NCBI GenBank assembly: GCA_964392065.1
Contig: CAYMOG010000005.1
Location: 1 to 64,000, forward strand
Origin: JASBZA01 sp964392065
GTDB taxonomy: Bacteria; Bacillota; Clostridia; Saccharofermentanales; Fastidiosipilaceae
Length of the DNA: 64,000 nucleotides
Reading direction: 5' to 3'
Below, one piece after another: positions 53,823-62,769 of this stretch (position 1 is the stretch's first letter; each line of letters begins with the position of its first letter). The notes beneath the pieces are model-generated. The model was not told where the DNA came from. It saw only the letters and a program-made list of their open reading frames with translations, and ran no database searches. The position numbers were made by a program, and so were the translations under genes.

Positions 53823-53852
53823 ATAATAGCATCAAAGGACAAATAAAGTCAA
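53823..53852 (-). promoter_or_regulatory. Vegetative promoter of the hrcA operon
   Basis: On the minus strand TTGACT and TATTAT are 18 bases apart, directly upstream of CIRCE. Confidence 0.8.
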
Positions 53853-53906
53853 TTATTTTTTATAAAGAAATGTAGTGAAATGCATGAACGAACCTTGAAC
53901 ACGAAA

Positions 53907-55076
53907 TCAGATGAAAGCGCGTGCTACATAATCAGCAAAATCGAGTCCTTTGCGTGAGTAGAAATAACGGTCACCATCAACCATTAAATAACCTTCTTTA
54001 ATAAATCTATCAAGTAGACTGCGGTGCTCTGTAGAAATGTCTTCTTGAAATAATGCTCTATATTCGCATAAACGAAAACCAGTCAAAATACGTAAACGGA
54101 GAATAAAAAATTCTTTAATCGCCTCGATTTTATTTATTGTTTCTGTTAGTAGGCCAAGATGTCCACTTGTTATTTGTTCTTCATAAGTTTGAAAGGTTTC
54201 TCCGTTCATACGGCGTTGGCCATTCACATAAGACGATGCACCCATACCGAAACCGTAATATGCCTTCCCTAACCAATACGAAAGATTATGTCTACTATAA
54301 TAACCTGGCTTAGAAAAGTTAGAAATTTCATAATGATCAAAACCATTTCGAGTGAGTGTATCTATTACCAGATGATACATTTTCCGTTCGATTTCAGGAC
54401 TTGGTAAGGGATATTCTCCTTCTGTATATTTATCTCCGAAGGGAGTACCTTCTTCAATGATAAGTGAGTAGATGGATACATGTTCAGGTCCTAATGAAAG
54501 TATATAGGCTAAATCGGCTTCTAAATCCTCCATGCTTTGATTTGGTGTTGCGAGAATAAGATCTACCGATACATTTCTAAAGCCTATCCTTCTCACCTCA
54601 TGATAAGCATATTGAAAATCTTCAAGAGTATGAACACGCCCTAAGCTAGCCAAATGTTTCTCATGTGTGCTCTGCAAACCTATCGATAAACGGTTCACTC
54701 CTGCACTGAATAGGGCTTCTAGATTTCTAACATCAAGTGTACCAGGATTCATTTCTAAAGTAATCTCACACTGAGAAGATAAGACGCGTCTTGCCCGAAT
54801 TCTCTCGAGAACACCAATAATATATTGAGCATCTACAAGACTAGGGGTCCCTCCGCCAAAGTAAATGCTTAAGACTTCCGTATCACTTGCTTCGTCAAGT
54901 GCTTGCTCAATTTCTTGATACAATAAGTTAAAGTAATAAGAAACCGTTACGTCAGCCTCAGCTAACGCAACGGAAGTAAAATCACAATATGGACATTTCT
55001 TAATACAATATGGAATATGTATATAGATATGCGCAGGATTATCTTGTTGCCAATGTTTCTCTTCTATCCTATTCAC
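53907..55076 (-). CDS. hemW: Heme chaperone HemW (radical SAM)
   Basis: HemW is a HemN-like protein now regarded as a heme chaperone. The cluster motif is IPYCIKKCPYCDF (CxxxCxxC, lacking the extra Cys of true HemN), with IYFGGGTPSL, RLSIGLQS and the HNLSYW motif thought to bind heme. At 389 residues the length is typical. The start is GTG 55076, ten bases past the SPFH gene stop, with no Shine-Dalgarno site, so coupling to the upstream gene is likely. Position before hrcA matches Bacillus. Confidence 0.93.
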   Translation of the reverse strand: MNRIEEKHWQQDNPAHIYIHIPYCIKKCPYCDFTSVALAEADVTVSYYFNLLYQEIEQALDEASDTEVLSIYFGGGTPSLVDAQYIIGVLERIRARRVLSSQCEITLEMNPGTLDVRNLEALFSAGVNRLSIGLQSTHEKHLASLGRVHTLEDFQYAYHEVRRIGFRNVSVDLILATPNQSMEDLEADLAYILSLGPEHVSIYSLIIEEGTPFGDKYTEGEYPLPSPEIERKMYHLVIDTLTRNGFDHYEISNFSKPGYYSRHNLSYWLGKAYYGFGMGASSYVNGQRRMNGETFQTYEEQITSGHLGLLTETINKIEAIKEFFILRLRILTGFRLCEYRALFQEDISTEHRSLLDRFIKEGYLMVDGDRYFYSRKGLDFADYVARAFI

Positions 55077-55085
55077 TTTTTACGA

Positions 55086-56108
55086 TTAATAAACCCCATC
55101 GGCTGGAGGATTCCCTAATTCATCTTTGCTTATACGGGTAGGATCGGTTTCGATTCTAGTTGACGGACTCTTCTTAAGCTCTGGATCTTCAGTACCGGCA
55201 ACGGATTGGATTCCAGCTACCAAAGAAGCTAAATTCTGCATCTCGGATGGAATAATAATCTTAGTCGCTTGCCCATCTGCTACACGTTCTAAAGCTTCCA
55301 TACTACGTAGAGCTAAGAGCGGTTGGTCTGCTTGAACATCTTTAAGCATCTTCATACCTTTTGCACGCGCATCATAAACTTCTCTAATTGCTTGGGCCTG
55401 TCCTTCAGCTTCACGGATTTGAGCTTCTTTTTTCGCTTCTGCTCTTAAGATTGCGGATTGTTTTTCACCTTCTGCAACACGGATTGCGGCTTCCTTTTCA
55501 CCTTCAGCAATAAGAATCGATTCACGTTTTTCACGCTCCGCTTTCATCTGCTTCTCCATGGCATCTTGAATTTCTCTAGGAGGTAAAATATTCTTAAGCT
55601 CTACACGATTTACCTTGATACCCCAAGGATCGGTCGCTTCATCAAGAATTTGGCGCATCTGGTGGTTAATTAGGTCACGAGACGTCAATGTATCATCTAG
55701 CTCTAAGTCACCAATAATATTACGAAGTGTAGTTGCAGACAAGTTCTCAATGGCTAAAATAGGATTCTCAATACCGTAGGTGTACAATTTGGGATCCGTT
55801 ACTTGATAGAAGATAACCGTATCAATTTGCATGGTAACATTATCTTTTGTAATAACTGCTTGAGGATTGAAATCTGCTACTTGCTCTTTGAGTGAAATGG
55901 TCACGGCTACGCGATCAATGAAAGGTGCCTTGAAATGAACTCCAGTATGCCAAGTGTTTAGATAAGTTCCTAAACGTTCTACAATTTTCACATGAGCTTG
56001 GGGAACAATCTTCACACAAGAAATAATAATTCCTATAATAATAATGGCAACAATGAAGATAACCACTGTACCTGGGCCGAAACTAAACAAAAAATATAAA
56101 TGCTTCAA
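55086..56108 (-). CDS. SPFH (stomatin/band 7) membrane protein
   Basis: The 340-residue protein has an N-terminal transmembrane segment (about 12-32). The SPFH domain (about 33-190) includes VKIVPQAHVKIVERLGTY and PREIQDAMEKQMKAEREKR. A charged Ala/Glu repeat region (EGEKEAAIRVAEGEKQSA and following) forms the coiled coil, and a variable acidic tail ends the protein. Relatives such as QmcA assemble into membrane rings linked to membrane organisation and protease control. The NfeD gene upstream is its usual partner. Confidence 0.92.
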   Translation of the reverse strand: MKHLYFLFSFGPGTVVIFIVAIIIIGIIISCVKIVPQAHVKIVERLGTYLNTWHTGVHFKAPFIDRVAVTISLKEQVADFNPQAVITKDNVTMQIDTVIFYQVTDPKLYTYGIENPILAIENLSATTLRNIIGDLELDDTLTSRDLINHQMRQILDEATDPWGIKVNRVELKNILPPREIQDAMEKQMKAEREKRESILIAEGEKEAAIRVAEGEKQSAILRAEAKKEAQIREAEGQAQAIREVYDARAKGMKMLKDVQADQPLLALRSMEALERVADGQATKIIIPSEMQNLASLVAGIQSVAGTEDPELKKSPSTRIETDPTRISKDELGNPPADGVY

Positions 56109-56128
56109 AATATTTTCCTCCTACTAAT

Positions 56129-56566
56129 TTATGCTAATTCAACAACCAATCGAACACCCTGGATAGAAACTATTTTTACCAAAGAGCCTACTGGAATGCG
56201 TGTGTGATTTACCGATGAACAAGACCAAATTTGTCCTGCCACCCTTGCTTTACCTATATTATCAATTGGATCTACTTCTTTAATAACTTCTGCTACTTCT
56301 CCTATTAGACGATCTGCATTTGTTCGTATCGCATTCTTAGGCGCAAAACTAAAACGATCTTTCTGAGAGTAGAACAGTGCAATTAATACTAGAGAAACAA
56401 CTATAAATAGTACTATTTGGATTCCTATACTAGCTCCCAATAAACTTGCTATAAGTGCTACAACACTACCTACAACAAACCAGGCACTAACCAAGGCAAC
56501 GGTCCCAATTTCAAGAATTAGGAAAACAATCGCCAGTATTAACCAAACAACCCAAGTGTAATCCAT
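56129..56566 (-). CDS. NfeD-like membrane protein
   Basis: The 145-residue protein has two or three hydrophobic segments (about 5-25, 28-50, 52-68) and a C-terminal OB-fold (IGEVAEVIKEVDP, GKARVAGQIWSC, IPVGSLVKIVSIQGVRLVVE), the pattern of short NfeD proteins. ATG 56566 follows GGGAGG at eight bases; the frame is open two codons earlier from a TTG. NfeD and SPFH proteins form pairs in many bacteria, and the spacing here (20 bases) supports one transcript. Confidence 0.9.
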   Translation of the reverse strand: MDYTWVVWLILAIVFLILEIGTVALVSAWFVVGSVVALIASLLGASIGIQIVLFIVVSLVLIALFYSQKDRFSFAPKNAIRTNADRLIGEVAEVIKEVDPIDNIGKARVAGQIWSCSSVNHTRIPVGSLVKIVSIQGVRLVVELA

Positions 56567-56619
56567 TTGCAAATCCTCCCTTCTACTCTTCTATTATGCA
56601 TCATATACCATTTGAATTA

Positions 56620-57843
56620 CTAGTAAATATTTCGCAAAGAGTATTCACTTCCACCGAGAACACCTTGTGTCAGAGCTATATATACTAGATATACGGTATT
56701 ATTGATTCTTTGGGCAAGGTAGTCTTCTAAATTCTCTTCTCTTAATTTCGCTATATTATCAAAAGAGGTTCCCCGCACAATATTTTCGGTTTCTTGGAAA
56801 TTCGGATTATTATTCTCTTCTAATGCATCGAAACTACTGGCTGAATAATCATAAGATTCGAAGAAGACAATGGGTATGCCTACACGGTCAAATGCCCGAT
56901 AATCGGATGGTGTATGGGAAAACTCGCGGAAAGCTGCGGTTGCATTTGGAGCAGTAAATCCTTCTGGAACAGGTTCTTCTGCAACAGGATTAGATACAGA
57001 GTATGTGGATTGATTGGTATAAAAAACATGTCCTGTTCTACCGAATAAGGAATAGTTAATTGCAATGTCTGCAATTTCATAGAGTGGTTGACGCATTTTA
57101 TACTGTGCATTGGGATATAGGGAACTCCATCCTGCATGTCCATAGAGTTTTCCGCCGCCATATAAACTACGATATTCATAAAATACGTCCGTTTGAGCGA
57201 GCTCTTCATCTTTTAAACTCTCTACATAGTGGGTTGCACCAGCAATGTTCGAAAAGCCAGCTCCGAGCGCCACCAAGCTAACGTCATAACCTACAGCATA
57301 ACGTTTAAGCGTCTGGGCGGTTAGCATAAGTGCTCCTACTCCCGATGCGTTATCCGAAATTCCATCATGGCCTGTTGGAGGCTCAGAAGTCGTATCATAT
57401 CTAGCTCCTATAACGACATGACGACGAAATACTCCATCGGCTGCTTGAGCTCTCCGGTTATAGACTTCATAATCGAACTGATCAATACTATCTTCATCTG
57501 CTACGAAACCTGATCCAGGAATTCTAACCACAACGTTTTGAGACGTATTCCCATTCGCCAGTGTAAACTCTTGAATTTCCGGTTCGAATCCTAAGCGTTC
57601 AAATTCTTCTACAATCTTCTCTGCTACAGCACGCTCATTACTGCTCCCAGCAATTCTTGATGGAAACTCTCTAGCAATTTCAGTGGCAAAATCAGCACCA
57701 TATGTGCCTAATTGATGAACAAGTGGTACCGTGCCCCCCTGACTACAAGACGTTATAAATAATGTACTAAGCAATAATATGATGAAGGATCGATATAAAA
57801 CCTTGGCTCTCTTATGTTTCTGTTTACTTGGTATAGCTTCCAT
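56620..57843 (-). CDS. Lipoprotein with degenerate M28 peptidase fold
   Basis: A 407-residue lipoprotein (lipobox ITSC, Cys33) whose mature part follows the M28 aminopeptidase pattern. Conserved framework is clear: HVVIGARYDTTSEPPTGHDG, DNASGVGALM, FDRVGIPIVFFE and NPNFQETENI. Metal ligands are mostly lost: GAHYD reads GARYD (R148), the EE pair near 196 reads GF, and the final His of the YHTPxDT motif reads Q350. Only the bridging Asp (D164) remains. It is therefore probably not a zinc peptidase but a binding or scaffold protein on the cell surface. GAGGAG precedes the ATG. The divergent neighbour is another degenerate hydrolase. Confidence 0.8.
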   Translation of the reverse strand: MEAIPSKQKHKRAKVLYRSFIILLLSTLFITSCSQGGTVPLVHQLGTYGADFATEIAREFPSRIAGSSNERAVAEKIVEEFERLGFEPEIQEFTLANGNTSQNVVVRIPGSGFVADEDSIDQFDYEVYNRRAQAADGVFRRHVVIGARYDTTSEPPTGHDGISDNASGVGALMLTAQTLKRYAVGYDVSLVALGAGFSNIAGATHYVESLKDEELAQTDVFYEYRSLYGGGKLYGHAGWSSLYPNAQYKMRQPLYEIADIAINYSLFGRTGHVFYTNQSTYSVSNPVAEEPVPEGFTAPNATAAFREFSHTPSDYRAFDRVGIPIVFFESYDYSASSFDALEENNNPNFQETENIVRGTSFDNIAKLREENLEDYLAQRINNTVYLVYIALTQGVLGGSEYSLRNIY

Positions 57844-57988
57844 TCGAATTTTCGCTCCTCTTGACCTACAATTATGGTACTTATCTCTAAGAATTATACC
57901 TGAAAGAAAAGAGGAATGAAAAGTTTTCCTCTGTGTTATATTTTTAAGATAGAATTATAGTAAGAAAAATTCTCAGGAGGTAGAATTG

Positions 57989-59374
57989 ATGAAGTACAAA
58001 AAATATTTAAGCCCTTCTCTTGCTGCCTCGATTATTTTATTTATTTTCACAATGACAATGGCATTATCCATGTTATTTCTAACCACTTCACTATATGCAA
58101 CGGACAATAGAGTAAATACGGATGAAACTTCTAATCCTTGGCACTTAAGTACTAGCACTACTCAAGAGAATTATTATGTCATTGATTTACAGAAGAACAG
58201 TGTCCTCTATGATAAAAATGCTAGACAGACTATTAAAGCAAGCATAACATCTAATATTCTCCTAGCACTACTCGCCTACGAAAGATTAGACGAAAATGTA
58301 CCTATAACTGTAAGTAACGAAAATGCTAATGTTTCCCAAGCGGAAAATATTTTCCAAGTTAATTTACAAGCAGGGTCCCGCTATTCTTTGGATTTTTTAG
58401 TGTATAGTTTATTTTTCTACGACTCTAATGCTGTCTTCCATGTTCTATCGGAAGCACTTACCCAAGACAATCGCAGTCTAGTAAATCTTTTTAACGAGAG
58501 AGCACGTAGTATTGGAATGGATGCAACACTATTCCGTACTTCTGGTAGCAAGGGAGTTGCGGGCGAAACTACCTTGGTTGATGCGAGCCGTTTAATCATT
58601 CATGCCTTATCATCCGATAAACTCTCTAGTGTTTTCCGGTCCAAAGGCGAAATTATTTTAAGCGATAATAGTTCTTCTGGAGGTTACCTTCTCGAGAATC
58701 GATTACGTGATATCTGGACATTAAGTTTCGATACAATTAATGGAGCGAGTTTTGCTATGGAATCCAATAGTTATACTGCGTTTTACTTAGCTACCATCCC
58801 TAATGGAAATTATAATGTTCTCATCTTACAGTCTTCGCAAAAAGCAAGTGACTTAAGAACACCTAATCTGATCACTCAGATTATTCGAGAAGCTTATCGT
58901 TTGGTAAGCGAAATAGGAGAGCAATTTGAGCTAGCCGATTTGGTTACACGTGGAGGACATGTCCGGACGATTGTACAAAAAGATGGAGTAGAAGTTAACC
59001 TCATCTACTTGGATCGGGTACAATATTTACGCCCCAGAAGTCTTACAGAATTCAGACCTCAAATGCAGCTATCTGTTTCTACCGATTTGCCTCTTCCAAT
59101 TCAACAAAATCAAGTTTTGGGGCAAATGACCTTTACCATGCCTGACGGCACGCGCTATGTGGCCAATGTCGGATCTGCAGAAGATATTTATTCCGAAAAT
59201 AATGTCTTAAGCTGGGTAATGGAACAATTAAGAGCTTATCCTGAGATTATTAAGCTCATTCAAATTTTATTTGTACTATTTATCTCAATTTTACTAATGA
59301 AACTTCTCATAAACTTGGTACGCTTCCTTATCATTAGAAGCCATAACCAAGACCAACGTTGGGGGAAGTTCTAG
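57989..59374 (+). CDS. Membrane protein with degenerate S11 (D-Ala-D-Ala carboxypeptidase-like) domain
   Basis: The protein has 461 residues from ATG 57989, eight bases after AGGAGG. An N-terminal hydrophobic segment (about 11-34) precedes a domain resembling PBP5-type DD-carboxypeptidases, then a PBP5 C-terminal-like beta domain (NQVLGQMTFTMPDGTRYV) and a C-terminal transmembrane helix (about 425-450). The three catalytic motifs are altered: SxxK reads SITS (Ser85 kept, Lys replaced), SxN reads YDS at 144-146, and KTG reads ING at 250-252. Acylation chemistry of the family is thus unlikely. It may bind peptidoglycan or regulate an active enzyme. Confidence 0.78.
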   Translation: MKYKKYLSPSLAASIILFIFTMTMALSMLFLTTSLYATDNRVNTDETSNPWHLSTSTTQENYYVIDLQKNSVLYDKNARQTIKASITSNILLALLAYERLDENVPITVSNENANVSQAENIFQVNLQAGSRYSLDFLVYSLFFYDSNAVFHVLSEALTQDNRSLVNLFNERARSIGMDATLFRTSGSKGVAGETTLVDASRLIIHALSSDKLSSVFRSKGEIILSDNSSSGGYLLENRLRDIWTLSFDTINGASFAMESNSYTAFYLATIPNGNYNVLILQSSQKASDLRTPNLITQIIREAYRLVSEIGEQFELADLVTRGGHVRTIVQKDGVEVNLIYLDRVQYLRPRSLTEFRPQMQLSVSTDLPLPIQQNQVLGQMTFTMPDGTRYVANVGSAEDIYSENNVLSWVMEQLRAYPEIIKLIQILFVLFISILLMKLLINLVRFLIIRSHNQDQRWGKF

Positions 59375-59889
59375 AGGTTTTGGAACCTAGGCAATACCAA
59401 CTCTAAGCATTTATCATAGATATGAAGGCTAATAAATAAAACTATAGTAGCTGGCCAACTCCAAGTACGCAATTGGAATATCCGTTCCATAATCGATACC
59501 ATGGCTAGAATCATTAAGAGAAAATATAAAGATTTGAGCAAAATGCTCAAGAATTTATGACTTACGTTTGGCCTATTAGAAAGTAATGTTTCTACGAAGA
59601 CCTTGACGATAGGATATACTCCAAAAAACAAAAGAAAAGGAATACTATATTTGAAACCAACTGTAAATAAGGCAATTAGGCTTGTAAGTAAATAGACTAA
59701 TAACGCTTCTTTGAGATTCCCCTTATGATAAGCAATGGCCACAGGTAATGAGGCAAAGAGATAGGCCAATAAATAGAGATTAGGCAATAGGTAAATCAAT
59801 TGTAAGTTGACAATGGCAAATGCTGTCAGTAAGGCAAGTCTTGTGATCCGCCTAGTTCTATAACTACGCCGGTTTTCTTCCTCAGCCAT
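59371..59889 (-). CDS. Integral membrane protein of unknown function
   Basis: The 172-residue protein has a basic N-terminus (RRSYRTRRITR) and about five hydrophobic segments. I recognise no domain, although the size and pattern recall small-molecule transporter subunits of the ECF-S kind; that is only an impression. Its stop codon overlaps the stop of the convergent S11-like gene in the palindrome CTAG. It follows the J-domain gene by four bases and is likely in the same operon. Confidence 0.6.
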   Translation of the reverse strand: MAEEENRRSYRTRRITRLALLTAFAIVNLQLIYLLPNLYLLAYLFASLPVAIAYHKGNLKEALLVYLLTSLIALFTVGFKYSIPFLLFFGVYPIVKVFVETLLSNRPNVSHKFLSILLKSLYFLLMILAMVSIMERIFQLRTWSWPATIVLFISLHIYDKCLELVLPRFQNL

Positions 59890-59893
59890 ACAC

Positions 59894-60325
59894 TTAACAC
59901 TCTGGCACGCAACAACTTAAACATGTATTTGCACAGCATAATAGAGATATAGTATTACAACAGTCCGCATCCGATGTTCCACCAAAAGGACCTTGTTGAT
60001 AGGGGTTTTGCCTATTCTGATAGGCTCCCCGATTATATGGGTTCTGACCGAATGGTCCATAACCATATGGATTTTGTTGCTGTTGTTGCTGTCCCGTAGG
60101 ACCTGTTTGACCATAATATTGTTGATTCTGGTTTGTAGACGTCAAACGGGCATAGGCTTCGTTAATCTCTTGCATTTTCTCTTTTGCCAATTCTTCGAGA
60201 GGATGCCCCTTATAACGATCAGGGTGGTATTGTTTCACCAACTTACGATATTGCGATTTGATCTCATCTTGACTGGCTCCAGGTTTCACGCCCAAGACTT
60301 CATATGGGTTACTTGTTCTCGCCAT
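59894..60325 (-). CDS. Small J-domain protein with Gln-rich linker and Cys-rich tail
   Basis: Residues 1-65 are a J-domain (NPYEVLGVKPGASQDEIKS, HPD in KQYHPDRYKG), so it should stimulate an Hsp70. Residues about 65-118 are rich in Gln, Asn, Pro, Gly and Tyr. The last 22 residues hold eight Cys (CCNTISLLCC, CLSCCVPEC), which could bind metal or form disulfides. It lacks the zinc repeats and substrate domain of DnaJ. The DUF5685 gene lies nine bases upstream; this pair is common in Clostridia. Confidence 0.85.
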   Translation of the reverse strand: MARTSNPYEVLGVKPGASQDEIKSQYRKLVKQYHPDRYKGHPLEELAKEKMQEINEAYARLTSTNQNQQYYGQTGPTGQQQQQQNPYGYGPFGQNPYNRGAYQNRQNPYQQGPFGGTSDADCCNTISLLCCANTCLSCCVPEC

Positions 60326-60334
60326 CCTTATTTC

Positions 60335-61192
60335 CTACACTCTCATTAATTTTTTACCGGCAAAAATATCTTCACGGGTACTTGGTAGACCCATTTGAAT
60401 GATATTCCCTAGTATAATCGCATCACGATAAAACGGCAACAGTTGTCCAATTAAATCAATTTGTTCTTCATAATACAATAATTTCTCTTGTATAAGTTCA
60501 AGTGTCTCATGATTAGCTTGGGCCAATGGATTCCACTGCCCCTTTGCTTTATCATCTTCTCTATCCTCGACAGCATCCATGGTATAGATCCAGCGTCCCA
60601 TAAATCCTGCTAATAGAATCATTGCCTGCCTCGTATTGGCTTCGACTTCGGGTTTCACAGGTGCTAGGGCCATAATGGCTTCCATCAGCATAGCAAAAGG
60701 CTCAGTCGCCCTCTCTATTGTCACTTGGTCTGGAGACATTTTTTCTAATTGCTTCTGCTTAACTAAGTTTTCTTGAATGGCCGCTTCGAGATCAGGGTAT
60801 TTTTCTGTTGCTTTGGCCTTGGCCTTACGATAGGCAGCGCGCATTGTTTGGCTCAGGACTACTTTATCCTTATCTTGGATGTTATCTTCGAACTTATAAT
60901 AAGCTAGAAGCACCGCTGCAGCTGCCGTAAACTCTAAAACATGAGAAGGGTTTGCAACCGGTAATTTCTGGCCGGGATGAAACATACAAGAGTCCAAAGC
61001 TTGTCCATATTCTTCCCCTTCTAACGCCAGTAAGAATAGGGCCAAGAAAGTCATATCGTATGTTGTGGCGAAGCGGGGAAGCTGACCGTAATTTCGACTG
61101 ATTGTTTTACACAATCCACAATAAATAGAACGGTAACGAGAAAACTCTCTTAACTTCAACTCAGGCTTATAGGGTCTTATATAACCGAACAT
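60335..61192 (-). CDS. DUF5685 family protein
   Basis: The 285-residue, largely helical protein begins MFGYIRPYKPELKLREFSRYRS followed by YCGLCKTISRNYG; this N-terminal block is the mark of DUF5685. Later, GRWIYTMDAVEDREDD and FYRDAIILGNIIQMGLPSTR resemble Asp-rich helices of diphosphate-type enzymes, but no activity is known. ATG 61192 is chosen because GGAG precedes it; an earlier ATG four codons upstream has no such site. It lies upstream of the J-domain gene and may be its client or partner. Confidence 0.83.
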   Translation of the reverse strand: MFGYIRPYKPELKLREFSRYRSIYCGLCKTISRNYGQLPRFATTYDMTFLALFLLALEGEEYGQALDSCMFHPGQKLPVANPSHVLEFTAAAAVLLAYYKFEDNIQDKDKVVLSQTMRAAYRKAKAKATEKYPDLEAAIQENLVKQKQLEKMSPDQVTIERATEPFAMLMEAIMALAPVKPEVEANTRQAMILLAGFMGRWIYTMDAVEDREDDKAKGQWNPLAQANHETLELIQEKLLYYEEQIDLIGQLLPFYRDAIILGNIIQMGLPSTREDIFAGKKLMRV

Positions 61193-61246
61193 GATTTTCT
61201 CCATTCTTCATCGTGAAACGTTGCTAGTATGTTAGAATAAATAGAA

Positions 61247-61252
61247 TATAAT
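61247..61252 (+). promoter_or_regulatory. Putative -10 box of gltX
   Basis: A perfect TATAAT lies 38 bases before the gltX ATG in an AT-rich stretch; no -35 box at the normal distance was seen. Confidence 0.4.
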
Positions 61253-61290
61253 TACAAATAATTATTTTAAATGTTTAAGGAGATTTCTGC

Positions 61291-62769
61291 ATGTCTTTAC
61301 ATCACATTCGTACCCGTTTTGCCCCCTCACCTACTGGATTTATGCATATTGGAAACCTACGTACCGCCTTGTTTGAGTATTTGGTGGCCAAAGCCAAGAA
61401 CGGCGACTTCGTTTTACGGATTGAGGATACCGATCAGGGACGACTCGTTGAAGGTTCATTAGATAAAATATATAAGACTATGGCTATAGCCGGTTTACAA
61501 CATGATGAAGGTCCAGATATAGGTGGCCAATATGGGCCCTATGTTCAGTCAGAACGTCTTTCTTCCTATAGAGGCTTTGCAACTGAGCTTGTTGAAAAAG
61601 GAGAGGCCTACTATTGTTTCTGCTCACCAGAACGTTTAGAGAAGCTTCACCAAGAGCAAAGAGATAAGCAAGAAGATTTCATCGGTTACGATGGATACTG
61701 TCGTGCTCTGGATCCATCTGAGGCGAAAGCTAGAGTCGATGCCGGAGAAGCCCATGTTATTAGACAGAAAATGCCTAGAGAAGGGAATACATCCTATGAT
61801 GATGCTGTGTTCGGCACCATCGAAGTCGAAAACAAAACTCTAGAAGATCAAGTACTCTTGAAGTCCGATGGCTTCCCTACCTACAATTTCGCCAATGTGG
61901 TAGATGACCATGCCATGGAAATTTCTCATGTGGTACGCGGAAGTGAATATCTCTCCTCTACCCCCAAATATATTTTGCTCTATAAAGCCTTCGGCTACGA
62001 AGTTCCTGTTTTCGTTCATCTCCCCTTAATTCTTGGAGCTGATGGTCAGAAACTGTCGAAACGCCATGGCGCAACTTCTTTTGAAGAACTCTTAGAACAA
62101 GGCTACTTACCTGAAGCTATTATCAATTATCTAGGCTTACTCGGCTGGGCACCTAAGAGCACAAGAGAACTCTTTACGTTAAAGGATTTAATTGAACATT
62201 TTAACATCGAAGGCATATCGAAATCACCCGCTGTATTTGATGAGAATAAATTAATCTGGTTTAACGAGCAGTATTTACACAAGATGTCTGACGAAGAGTT
62301 TCTAGAAGTTGCAAGACCTTATATTGATGAAGTCTTGCCCGATTTAGAAGACGAAAAACGCAATCATATTGTGGAACTCATTAAAAATCGCACTTCTCGC
62401 TTAACAGATATCCCTACCCAATTGGCTTTTCTCTATGGTGTTTTTGTTGTCGATGCCTCTATGTTTGTGCATAAAAAATCAAAATCATCTCTCGAGAGTA
62501 GTGCTACCATTATTCAAGATTTCCTGACGATTTTCAAAAATTTAGAATGGGATAAAGAATCTTTACACCAGAGCATGATTGCATACGCTGAAGAGAAAGA
62601 GTTGAAAAATGGAACGGTCATGTGGCCACTTCGTATTGGAGCGGGTGGTCAATTGGTGACACCTGGCGGTGCATCGGATGTTTTATTATTATTAGGTAGA
62701 GAGCGGGCTTTGGCCAATTTAGAACATAGCTTAGAAATTATAATTAAGGCACGACAGGAGGAAGCATAA
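61291..62769 (+). CDS. gltX: Glutamyl-tRNA synthetase
   Basis: GltX charges tRNA-Glu. The class I motif HIGH reads HIGN in RFAPSPTGFMHIGNLRTALFE in two parts, and KMSKS reads KLSKRHGAT. EDTDQGR and NYLGLLGWAP are other signatures. At 492 residues it is complete, with a helical anticodon-binding C-terminus. AAGGAG precedes the ATG. Its stop shares one base with the glnS start (TAATG). Because glnS exists here, gltX is probably the discriminating type specific for tRNA-Glu, though this cannot be proved from sequence. Confidence 0.96.
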   Translation: MSLHHIRTRFAPSPTGFMHIGNLRTALFEYLVAKAKNGDFVLRIEDTDQGRLVEGSLDKIYKTMAIAGLQHDEGPDIGGQYGPYVQSERLSSYRGFATELVEKGEAYYCFCSPERLEKLHQEQRDKQEDFIGYDGYCRALDPSEAKARVDAGEAHVIRQKMPREGNTSYDDAVFGTIEVENKTLEDQVLLKSDGFPTYNFANVVDDHAMEISHVVRGSEYLSSTPKYILLYKAFGYEVPVFVHLPLILGADGQKLSKRHGATSFEELLEQGYLPEAIINYLGLLGWAPKSTRELFTLKDLIEHFNIEGISKSPAVFDENKLIWFNEQYLHKMSDEEFLEVARPYIDEVLPDLEDEKRNHIVELIKNRTSRLTDIPTQLAFLYGVFVVDASMFVHKKSKSSLESSATIIQDFLTIFKNLEWDKESLHQSMIAYAEEKELKNGTVMWPLRIGAGGQLVTPGGASDVLLLLGRERALANLEHSLEIIIKARQEEA

